Shown here in pieces: positions 32,286 through 38,541 of a stretch of 38,541 bases of DNA. The stretch's first letter is position 1; each line of letters opens with the position of its first letter. The position numbers and the translations under genes were made by a program. The stretch is from Lachnospiraceae bacterium (GTDB lineage Bacteria; Bacillota; Clostridia; Lachnospirales; Lachnospiraceae). The DNA lies in the NCBI GenBank assembly GCA_017552715.1, contig JAFZOW010000094.1, forward strand, positions 1 to 38,541, written 5' to 3'. The notes below the pieces were generated by a model. It did not search any database, was not told the origin of the DNA, and saw nothing but the letters and a program-made list of their open reading frames with translations.

Positions 32286-33757
32286 TGAGCCGATATGTAC
32301 TTGCTTTTGATGCGGGAACTACTTCCGAGCGGGCGATCCTTTTTGATCATGAGGGAAAGATCGTAAGCCTGGCGCAGAAGGAGATACGCCAGTATTATCC
32401 GCAGCCGGGCTGGGTGGAACACGATCCCATGGAGCTCTGGTCCACGCAGCTGGGAGTAGCGGTGGAGGCCATGTCCAAGGCGGGGGTCTCTGCGGAAGAT
32501 ATCGCTTCCATCGGCATCACCAATCAGCGTGAGACCACTATCGTGTGGGACAAAGAGAGCGGTCTGCCCGTTTATAACGCCATTGTTTGGCAGTGCCGCA
32601 GGACCACGGCCCTCTGCGAAGAGCTGGCCCCTCAGAAGGAAAAGATCCGGGAGAAGACGGGGCTGGTGCTGGATCCCTATTTCTCCGCCACCAAGCTGAA
32701 ATGGATCCTGGAGAATGTGGAAGGGGCAAAGGAAAGGGCAGAGAAGGGAGAACTGCTCTTCGGTACCGTGGAAAGCTGGCTGATCTGGAAGCTGACCAAG
32801 GGCCGGGTGCATGTGACGGATTACAGCAATGCGTCACGCACTATGTTATATAACATCCGCGAACTTAAATGGGATGAGGAGATCTGTGAAATGCTGGGGA
32901 TACCCCCGGTCATGCTGCCCCAGGTGGTCTCCAACAGTGAAGTATACGGGGAAACGGATCCCGCCTATCTGGGGGGAGCCATAAAGATCGCCGGGGCGGC
33001 CGGTGATCAGCAGGCGGCTCTCTTCGGACAGAAGTGCTTTAAGGCCGGCGAGATCAAGAATACTTACGGAACGGGCTGCTTCCTCCTTATGAATACCGGG
33101 GAGCAGGCCATCGCATCGAAAAGCGGTCTGGTAAGCACCATTGCCTGGGGGCTGGATGGCCGGGTCACTTATGCACTGGAAGGCTCCGTATTCATGGGTG
33201 GTGCTCTGATACAGTGGCTCAGGGATGAACTGGGCCTGCTGGGCAGTGCCGCAGAGAGTGAGGAGCTGGCCCAGAAGGTTCCCGATACGGAGGGCTGCTA
33301 TATCGTTCCAGCCTTCACGGGACTGGGGGCGCCTTACTGGAAGCCCGAGGCTAAGGGCATGATCATGGGACTTACCCGGGGCGTAGGGCGTTACCATATC
33401 ATCCGCGCCGCATTGGATGCCATCGCTTATCAGGTGAATGATATCGTGGAGGCCATGGCCCGGGATGCGGGCAGCGACCTTACGGTATTGAAGGTGGACG
33501 GCGGAGCCAGCAGCAATGCGTATCTGTGCCGGGCTCAGGCGGATTACAGCCATGTACAGGTGCAGCGCCCGGAATGTGTGGAGACAACGGCCCTGGGAGC
33601 GGCCTTTCTGGCCGGTCTGGCAACGGGCTTCTGGAAGGATCTTTCGGAGATCGAAAAATGTGGCGGCGGCGGGGTGCACTTTGATCCCTCCATGGACAGT
33701 GCGCTGCGGGATGCGCGGATAAAGGGCTGGAAAGAAGCAGTGGCGATGCTGGGCTGA
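32282..33757 (+). CDS. glpK: Glycerol kinase
   Basis: ATP-dependent phosphorylation of glycerol to sn-glycerol 3-phosphate. The 491 residues form the two FGGY-kinase domains: [15 protein letters not shown] (residues 7-21), [13 protein letters not shown] (about 79-91), AIVWQCRRT, the [13 protein letters not shown] signature near 160-172, the DQQAALFGQ segment near 241-249, and the [18 protein letters not shown] nucleotide-binding motif near 404-421. An adjacent ATG at 32285 is an equally good start, differing by one residue. It overlaps the hydrolase upstream by 4 bp and the methyltransferase downstream by 1 bp. Confidence 0.95.
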   Translation: MMSRYVLAFDAGTTSERAILFDHEGKIVSLAQKEIRQYYPQPGWVEHDPMELWSTQLGVAVEAMSKAGVSAEDIASIGITNQRETTIVWDKESGLPVYNAIVWQCRRTTALCEELAPQKEKIREKTGLVLDPYFSATKLKWILENVEGAKERAEKGELLFGTVESWLIWKLTKGRVHVTDYSNASRTMLYNIRELKWDEEICEMLGIPPVMLPQVVSNSEVYGETDPAYLGGAIKIAGAAGDQQAALFGQKCFKAGEIKNTYGTGCFLLMNTGEQAIASKSGLVSTIAWGLDGRVTYALEGSVFMGGALIQWLRDELGLLGSAAESEELAQKVPDTEGCYIVPAFTGLGAPYWKPEAKGMIMGLTRGVGRYHIIRAALDAIAYQVNDIVEAMARDAGSDLTVLKVDGGASSNAYLCRAQADYSHVQVQRPECVETTALGAAFLAGLATGFWKDLSEIEKCGGGGVHFDPSMDSALRDARIKGWKEAVAMLG

Positions 33758-34560
33758 TGAGTGATATAAGAAGAGTTGAAGATCTTCATATACCCGAGCT
33801 GGAGTTTTTTTCGGAACGCTCGGAGGTGCAGCTGAGACGCTGCAACGAACCGGCACCGGGCTGTTTTATCGCCGAGAGCCTGCGGGTGATCGGAAGGGCA
33901 GTGGATGCCGGCTATGAGGCGGTCTCCCTGCTGCTGGAGGACAGGCATCTTGAGGATCTGCTGCTTAAGCGTATCGGTGATGTTCCCGTATGGATCGGTA
34001 CCAACGAGCAGCTGAGCGGTCTGGCGGGATACAAGCTGACCGGCGGAGCCCTTTGCCTGATGCAGAGAAAGAAGCTGCCGGAGCTTTCGGAAGTTCTTCG
34101 CGGAGCGCGGCGCGTGGTGGTACTGGAAGGGATCAATAATCCTACCAATGTGGGGGCCATCTTCCGGAGTGCGGCGGCCCTGGGAGCCGAAGCCCTGCTG
34201 CTCACACCGGATTGCAGCGATCCCCTGTACCGCAGGGCTGCAAGGGTTTCCATGGGGACGGTCTTTGCCCTTCCCTGGACCTATTTTGGGAGCGAGCGTA
34301 AGAGTGATGTGGCAGCCCTGAAAGGGGAGGGCTTTTGCTGTATGGCCATGGCTCTCGGGGAGGATAGCCGCGAACTGGGAGATACAGCCGGCATGAGTGA
34401 CGGCCGTATAGCGGTCTTTCTGGGAAATGAGAATGACGGACTCTGCATCGATACGGTCAGCAGCTGCGATATGAGCGTTAAGATACCGATGCAGCGGGGC
34501 GTGGATTCCCTGAACGTGGCTGCGGCCAGCGCCGTGGCATTCTGGGAACTGTTTAAATAG
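33757..34560 (+). CDS. SpoU/TrmH-family RNA methyltransferase
   Basis: SAM-dependent 2'-O-methyltransferase of the knotted SPOUT class acting on rRNA or tRNA. The 267 residues contain an N-terminal substrate-binding domain (about 1-105) and the catalytic knot domain with its three motifs: LEGINNPTNVGAIFRSAAALGA (126-147), AVFLGNENDGL (about 223-233) and IPMQRGVDSLNVAAASAVAFWE (about 246-265). The exact RNA target cannot be read. It ends with TAG at the normal family end (AFWELFK). The next gene, with a good GAGGAGG site, starts in the same frame 12 bp later, so here TAG acts as a genuine stop. Confidence 0.92.
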   Translation: MSDIRRVEDLHIPELEFFSERSEVQLRRCNEPAPGCFIAESLRVIGRAVDAGYEAVSLLLEDRHLEDLLLKRIGDVPVWIGTNEQLSGLAGYKLTGGALCLMQRKKLPELSEVLRGARRVVVLEGINNPTNVGAIFRSAAALGAEALLLTPDCSDPLYRRAARVSMGTVFALPWTYFGSERKSDVAALKGEGFCCMAMALGEDSRELGDTAGMSDGRIAVFLGNENDGLCIDTVSSCDMSVKIPMQRGVDSLNVAAASAVAFWELFK

Positions 34561-34572
34561 AGGAGGTCGGAT

Positions 34573-35148
34573 ATGGCAAGAGAATACTGGAAAGCATCGA
34601 ACATGCTCTACCCCGTACCGGCGGTGCTGGTATGCTGTGCGGATGAAGAGGGCCGTGCCAATGTGATGACGGCGGCCTGGGCGGGTACGATCTGCTCGGA
34701 TCCCGTGATGCTCTCGGTATCCATACGAAAGGAGCGTTATTCCTACGATATCATAAAGCGTACGGGGGAGTTTACCGTATGCCTGACCACGGAAGCCATG
34801 ACAAAAGCCGTGGACTATGTGGGAGTGAAGTCCGGAAGGGATATGGATAAATTCGCGTTGGAAGGGGATCTTAAGCTTACAAAGATCCCTTCGCAGAAGG
34901 TGAAGGCCCCCGGGGTGGCGGAGAGCCCGGTCTGTCTGGAATGCGTAACGAAGCAGATCCTGGAGCTGGGAAGCCATGATATGTTCATTGCCGAGGTGGT
35001 CTGCACCAATGTGGATACAAAATATATGGACGAAAACGGACACTTTGATCTGTCAAAGGCAGGTCTTCTGGCTTATTCTCATGGCGAATACTACGGCCTT
35101 GGGGAGTACCTCGGAAAGTTCGGATATTCGGTAAGGAAGAAGGACTGA
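34573..35148 (+). CDS. Flavin reductase-like/flavoredoxin family protein
   Basis: A 191-residue FMN-binding split-barrel protein. VPAVLVCCADEEGRANVMTAAW (residues 16-37) is the family pattern (PVALVTT...N..T.AW), with DPVMLSVSIRKERYSYDII following; both line the flavin site. Members transfer electrons between NAD(P)H or ferredoxin and flavin, and are typical of anaerobes. Ser38/Thr-type residues that hold the FMN phosphate are expected near AGTICSDP. The physiological partner is unknown. Strong GAGGAGG site; its stop overlaps the next ATG by 1 bp. Confidence 0.87.
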   Translation: MAREYWKASNMLYPVPAVLVCCADEEGRANVMTAAWAGTICSDPVMLSVSIRKERYSYDIIKRTGEFTVCLTTEAMTKAVDYVGVKSGRDMDKFALEGDLKLTKIPSQKVKAPGVAESPVCLECVTKQILELGSHDMFIAEVVCTNVDTKYMDENGHFDLSKAGLLAYSHGEYYGLGEYLGKFGYSVRKKD

Positions 35149-36344
35149 TGGTCAGAGTATTTCTGAAAAAAGGAGCAGGGCGCAGCATCAAAGCCGGCGG
35201 TGCCTGGGTATACGATAACGAGATCGAAAGCATCGAAGGAGCTTTCGAAAACGGGGATCTGGCCGAACTCCATGATTTCGACGGCTATTTCATGGGCATC
35301 GGATTCGTAAATACGGCCTCCACCATTGCTTTTCGCATCCTGTCCCGTAAAAAGGATGTGGCCATCGATGAGGCTTTTCTGGAGCAGAGGGTGCGGGATG
35401 CCTGGGAATACCGGAAGCAGGTGATCGACACCTCCAGCTGCCGTATCATCTTCGGTGAGGCGGACTTTCTGCCGGGACTGGTGGTGGATAAGTTTTCGGA
35501 TGTGCTTGTGGTGGAATCCCTGGCTCTGGGGATAGACCGTTTAAAGCCCGTGATCCTGGAGGCACTTAAAAAGGTACTGGCGGAAGACGGCATACTGATC
35601 CGCGGTATATATGAGCGCAGCGATGCCAAGGTACGCCTGAAGGAAGGCATGCAGCCCTGCAAGGGTTTTATCGGGGATGCTTTTGATACAAAGGTGGAGA
35701 TCCTGGAGAACGGGGTCCGCTATATGGTGGATGTACAGGACGGACAGAAGACCGGCTTTTTCCTGGATCAGAAGAACAACCGGGCCTCCATCCATAAGCT
35801 CTGCAAAGGAAAGAGGGTGCTGGACTGCTTCACCCATACCGGCTCTTTTGCGTTGAATGCCGGGATCGCCGGTGCTTCCGAAGTGCTGGGTGTGGATGCT
35901 TCCGAGCTGGCCGTGGCCCAGGCCCGGGAGAATGCGGCTCTGAACGGACTGCAGGATGTGGTGCGTTTCCGGGCGGCGGACGTTTTTGAACTGCTGCCGG
36001 AGCTGGAAGAAGCCGGGGAGCGCTATGACGTGGTGGTCCTGGATCCTCCGGCTTTCACAAAATCCAGGAATTCCGTTAAGCAGGCGGTAAAGGGCTACCG
36101 TGAGATCAACCTCCGGGGTCTTAAGCTGGTACGTAACGGAGGCTTTCTCTGTACCTGTTCCTGCTCCCATTTTATGGATCCGGAGCTTTTTGCCAAGACC
36201 ATACGGGAAGCCGCTACCGGCGCCCACCGACGCCTGAAGCAGGTGGAGTTCCGCACCCAGGCTCCGGATCATCCCATCCTCTGGGCCGCGGATTCGTCTT
36301 ATTATCTGAAATTCTATATCTTCCAGGTGGTGGAGGAGAAGTAG
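35148..36344 (+). CDS. Class I SAM rRNA methyltransferase, RlmI-like
   Basis: A 398-residue homologue of RlmI, which makes 5-methylcytosine 1962 in 23S rRNA. An N-terminal PUA domain (about 1-75) recognises RNA, an EEHEC-like domain follows (FLPGLVVDKFSDVLVVES), and the Rossmann methyltransferase domain shows motif I RVLDCFTHTGSFALNAG (near 224-240), the acidic VDASELAVAQARENA segment, and the motif IV/VI region VLDPPAFTKSRNS with the CTCSCSHF cysteine loop. The C-terminal DSSYYLKFYIFQV is the normal family end, so the TAG here is a true stop. RlmI specificity is inferred from family resemblance. Last gene of the tightly overlapping operon that starts at 31338. Confidence 0.9.
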   Translation: MVRVFLKKGAGRSIKAGGAWVYDNEIESIEGAFENGDLAELHDFDGYFMGIGFVNTASTIAFRILSRKKDVAIDEAFLEQRVRDAWEYRKQVIDTSSCRIIFGEADFLPGLVVDKFSDVLVVESLALGIDRLKPVILEALKKVLAEDGILIRGIYERSDAKVRLKEGMQPCKGFIGDAFDTKVEILENGVRYMVDVQDGQKTGFFLDQKNNRASIHKLCKGKRVLDCFTHTGSFALNAGIAGASEVLGVDASELAVAQARENAALNGLQDVVRFRAADVFELLPELEEAGERYDVVVLDPPAFTKSRNSVKQAVKGYREINLRGLKLVRNGGFLCTCSCSHFMDPELFAKTIREAATGAHRRLKQVEFRTQAPDHPILWAADSSYYLKFYIFQVVEEK

Positions 36345-36373
36345 GACGCCGTAAAAAAGCACAAAAATGTGTG

Positions 36374-36403
36374 TTGCGCAAAGCTGAAGCTTTGTGGTAC
36401 AAT
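36374..36403 (+). promoter_or_regulatory. Promoter of the PTS_EIIC_2 gene
   Basis: TTGCGC at 36374-36379, an 18-bp spacer, and TACAAT at 36398-36403. Confidence 0.65.
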
Positions 36404-36436
36404 TTCGCGGGAAAAAACCATACTTGTGGAGGCATC

Positions 36437-37516
36437 ATGAAAGAGTTTTTAAAGAAGAAGAATATCGAGATCTCACTGAAGCGTTACGGCATCGATGCGC
36501 TGGGGGCCATGGCTCAGGGCCTGTTCTGTTCTCTGCTCATCGGTACCATCATCAACACCTTCGGTACGCAGTTTCATATCGGCTTTCTGATGGAGACGGT
36601 GGCAAAGGTGGGAGATGTGGAATATACCGTTGGCGGCATCGCATCCGCCATGAGCGGTCCGGCCATGGCGGTGGCCATAGGCTATGCATTGAAATGTCCG
36701 CCGCTGGTGCTTTTCTCCATGGTCAGCGTGGGCTTTGCATCCAATGCCCTGGGGGGGGCCGGCGGGCCCCTGGCGGTGCTTTTTGTTGCCATTATTTCCG
36801 CCGAATTCGGTAAAGCCATCTCCAAAGAGACCCGTATCGATATACTGTTGACACCGCTGGTAACCATAGGCGTCGGGATGTTCTTATCCTGGCTCATAGC
36901 TCCCGCCCTGGGGAAAGCGGCTCTGGCCACCGGTGACCTCATCAAATGGGCTACGGAGCTTCAGCCATTCCTGATGGGTATACTGGTATCCGTGATGGTG
37001 GGTCTGGCCCTTACCCTTCCCATTTCTTCCGCCGCGATCTGTGCAGCCCTGCTGCTTACGGGCCGGGCCGGAGGAGCGGCGGTTGCAGGCTGTTGCGCGC
37101 AGATGATCGGCTTTGCGGTCATCTCCTATAAGGATAACAAGATCGGAGGCCTGCTCTCCCAGGGCATAGGTACCTCCATGCTGCAGATGGGAAATATTGT
37201 GAAGAATCCCCGGATCTGGATCGCACCCACCCTTGCTTCTGCCATCACCGGCCCCATAGCGACCTGCATCTTCAAGATGGAGATGAACGGCGCTCCCATT
37301 TCTTCCGGTATGGGAACCTGCGGTTTTGTAGGCCCTCTCGGGGTCTATACCGGCTGGGTGAACGATGTGGCCGCCGGCACCAAGAGCGCCATCACCGCTT
37401 TTGACTGGCTTGGCCTGGTGCTCATCTGCTTTGTTCTGCCTGCGGTATTTTCGCTCATCATCCATGCCTTTGTGGTAAAGGCAGGATGGGTAAAAGAAGG
37501 AGATATGAAGATCTGA
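36437..37516 (+). CDS. PTS EIIC-like sugar permease (PTS_EIIC_2 family)
   Basis: A 359-residue integral membrane protein with about ten hydrophobic segments. The N-terminal KRYGIDALGAMAQGLFCSLLIGTI and the glycine-rich stretches (GGIASAMSGPAMAVAIGYAL, GFASNALGGAGGPLAVLF, GTCGFVGPLGVYTGW) are characteristic of the PTS_EIIC_2 family. No EIIA or EIIB gene lies in view, so whether it works as a phosphotransferase permease, and on what sugar, is unknown. The start at 36437 is chosen for its TGGAGG site; the frame extends 22 codons further but through the promoter. It is monocistronic with a strong terminator. Confidence 0.87.
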   Translation: MKEFLKKKNIEISLKRYGIDALGAMAQGLFCSLLIGTIINTFGTQFHIGFLMETVAKVGDVEYTVGGIASAMSGPAMAVAIGYALKCPPLVLFSMVSVGFASNALGGAGGPLAVLFVAIISAEFGKAISKETRIDILLTPLVTIGVGMFLSWLIAPALGKAALATGDLIKWATELQPFLMGILVSVMVGLALTLPISSAAICAALLLTGRAGGAAVAGCCAQMIGFAVISYKDNKIGGLLSQGIGTSMLQMGNIVKNPRIWIAPTLASAITGPIATCIFKMEMNGAPISSGMGTCGFVGPLGVYTGWVNDVAAGTKSAITAFDWLGLVLICFVLPAVFSLIIHAFVVKAGWVKEGDMKI

Positions 37517-37546
37517 CCGAAGAGAACACATTATATGCGAAGATAT

Positions 37547-37584
37547 GCCCGGTCGGCTTAAAAAGGTGCCCGACCGGGCTTTTT
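37547..37584 (+). terminator. Terminator after the PTS_EIIC_2 gene
   Basis: A 10-bp GC-rich stem (37547-37556 with 37570-37579) is followed by TTTTT. Confidence 0.95.
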
Positions 37585-37624
37585 CATTCCCTTGTGTATA
37601 CAGATGATCACACAGGGCTTCGGC

Positions 37625-37654
37625 TTGTCAGGGGGGCGGGTTCTGATGTATAAT
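37625..37654 (+). promoter_or_regulatory. Promoter of the secreted-protein gene
   Basis: TTGTCA at 37625-37630, an 18-bp spacer, and TATAAT at 37649-37654. The leader to the start at 37770 is about 110 nt and holds no riboswitch pattern I recognise. Confidence 0.75.
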
Positions 37655-37769
37655 AAACATGTTCGTGTAAGGAATACGGGTCGATCATGCCTGCATGAAG
37701 CGGATCATGACTTTGGGACCTGCGGACATAGAAGAGTATATTATTATTACCACTACAGGGGGATCAGGG

Positions 37770-38541
37770 ATGAAGAGAAGAGAGAGGCAGCTGCTGACAT
37801 GGATCATGACGATCGTAATGCTTGTCGGGACAGTGCTCCCGGCGGATCTTAGCTTCGCCGGAGATGCCGGGGAAACAGCGGATGCGGCTCAGCCTGCGCT
37901 GAACCGTAAGAGTGAGTATGCTGTTTTTAACAGCATCAATGAGCTCAACGGCGTTAAGAGCGATGAGAGTTATTACAATACCGGTATAAGCGGCGGTAAC
38001 CGCGGCCTGAATTATACGGAAGACAAGGCGGAGGCTACCCCCGTCAGCCTGGCTTCCACGACCTCTCTTTCCGGAAATTCGCTGAATCTCGACCCCACCA
38101 CCGTGGATGCGGCGGATAAGCGCTGGTCCTATATCATAAACGGCAGCAATGAGCTGGTGGAGATCTACGAATACTATACCGACCAGCCTACCGGATATCC
38201 GGCCCCCGTGGGCATCATCAGCGGGCTGAACCCGTCTCAGGTTTCCTCTGTGGCCAATCTGAACGTGAACCACATGCTCTGCGGGAATTTCGATTATTAT
38301 CTGCCGGATGAGTATACTTCTTACATGTATGATAATTACGAGAAGTACGATTATACGGTGGTGGGGGATCCCAATGAGGAGAAGCCGGTTATCATGACAG
38401 ATCACGGAGTAGCCTATGTTTCGGGCGATCCTTCCATCGTCAAGGGGCAGATGTCCCTTTCCAAGCTGGGAGAGCTGTTTGCCGAAGCCGGAACGATCAT
38501 CGACCTCTACAGGGAGCAGAAACAGAAATACCTGAGTGATA
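37770..38541 (+). CDS. Secreted protein, truncated by the window end
   Basis: An open frame of 257 codons that continues past the window. It starts with a typical signal peptide: MKRRERQ, a hydrophobic core (LLTWIMTIVMLVGTVL), and a likely cleavage site after SFA near residue 30. The mature part is Ser/Asn/Thr/Tyr-rich with Gly turns (YYNTGISGGNRG, SYIINGSNELVEIYEYY, VNHMLCGNFDYYLPDEY), consistent with a large extracellular or surface protein. No catalytic motif or repeat is seen so far and the family was not recognised. An AGGGGG-type ribosome site precedes the ATG. The start is judged reliable; the end is not in the window. Confidence 0.85.
   Translation, partial: MKRRERQLLTWIMTIVMLVGTVLPADLSFAGDAGETADAAQPALNRKSEYAVFNSINELNGVKSDESYYNTGISGGNRGLNYTEDKAEATPVSLASTTSLSGNSLNLDPTTVDAADKRWSYIINGSNELVEIYEYYTDQPTGYPAPVGIISGLNPSQVSSVANLNVNHMLCGNFDYYLPDEYTSYMYDNYEKYDYTVVGDPNEEKPVIMTDHGVAYVSGDPSIVKGQMSLSKLGELFAEAGTIIDLYREQKQKYLSD

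Noticed and set aside
16575-36344. Complete reassignment of TAG to an amino acid
   Set aside because: TAG ends the trmH-like and rlmI-like genes exactly where the families end, and the trmH-like TAG directly precedes the ribosome site of the next gene, so TAG still works as a stop here.

Overview
The window is about 38.5 kb of chromosome from a Gram-positive Clostridia bacterium, most likely a Lachnospiraceae-type gut anaerobe. This is inferred from strong AGGAGG ribosome sites, consensus TTGACA/TATAAT promoters, T-tailed hairpin terminators, dense collinear operons with ATGA/TGATG overlaps, and families common in that group (DUF5688, TIR-WD40 proteins, PTS_EIIC_2, an SPFH + ribbon-helix-helix pair, a membrane trigger-factor-like protein). 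No phage, insertion sequence or CRISPR array was seen.

Layout. 1-412 is non-coding and holds a duplicated 93-bp element with two hairpins per copy. 413-4120 is a core block: rpsO, pnp, a roughly 235-nt structured RNA of unidentified family, then efp. 4158-9145 holds a DUF5688 protein, tRNA-Arg(CCG) directly upstream of an SH3b membrane protein, and a convergent membrane-anchored FKBP/trigger-factor-like protein. 9260-17153 is the most unusual part: three translationally coupled genes encoding (1) a LacI-type sensor + EAL phosphodiesterase + glycine-rich beta-rich tail, (2) a DHH/DHHA1 phosphoesterase with a long C-terminal extension, and (3) a TIR + transmembrane + beta-propeller protein. 17252-24641 holds a lipoprotein, a glycerol-1-phosphate-dehydrogenase-like enzyme, a small antisense-strand gene, surE, SPFH/RHH/yfiH, prephenate dehydrogenase and a glycosyltransferase. 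24794-31307 holds a topoisomerase pair (parE/parC-like), rsmD, coaD and two envelope or coiled-coil proteins. 31338-36344 is a tight operon (lipase-like hydrolase, glpK, SpoU methyltransferase, flavin-reductase-like protein, RlmI-like methyltransferase). The window ends with a PTS_EIIC_2 permease and the start of a secreted protein.

Two points stand out. First, two genes, the TIR protein (codon 833) and the topoisomerase A subunit (codon 605), are each interrupted by one in-frame TAG, with homologous protein continuing in the same frame on both sides. TAG is also an ordinary terminal stop in at least four other genes here. Amber suppression or readthrough, gene splitting with reinitiation, true nonsense mutation and sequence error all need testing. 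Second, the EAL-DHH-TIR operon places a predicted c-di-GMP hydrolase, a predicted nanoRNA/dinucleotide hydrolase and a predicted NAD-cleaving TIR effector under one promoter. That suggests a nucleotide-signalling or immune-like system, but the function is inferred, not shown.
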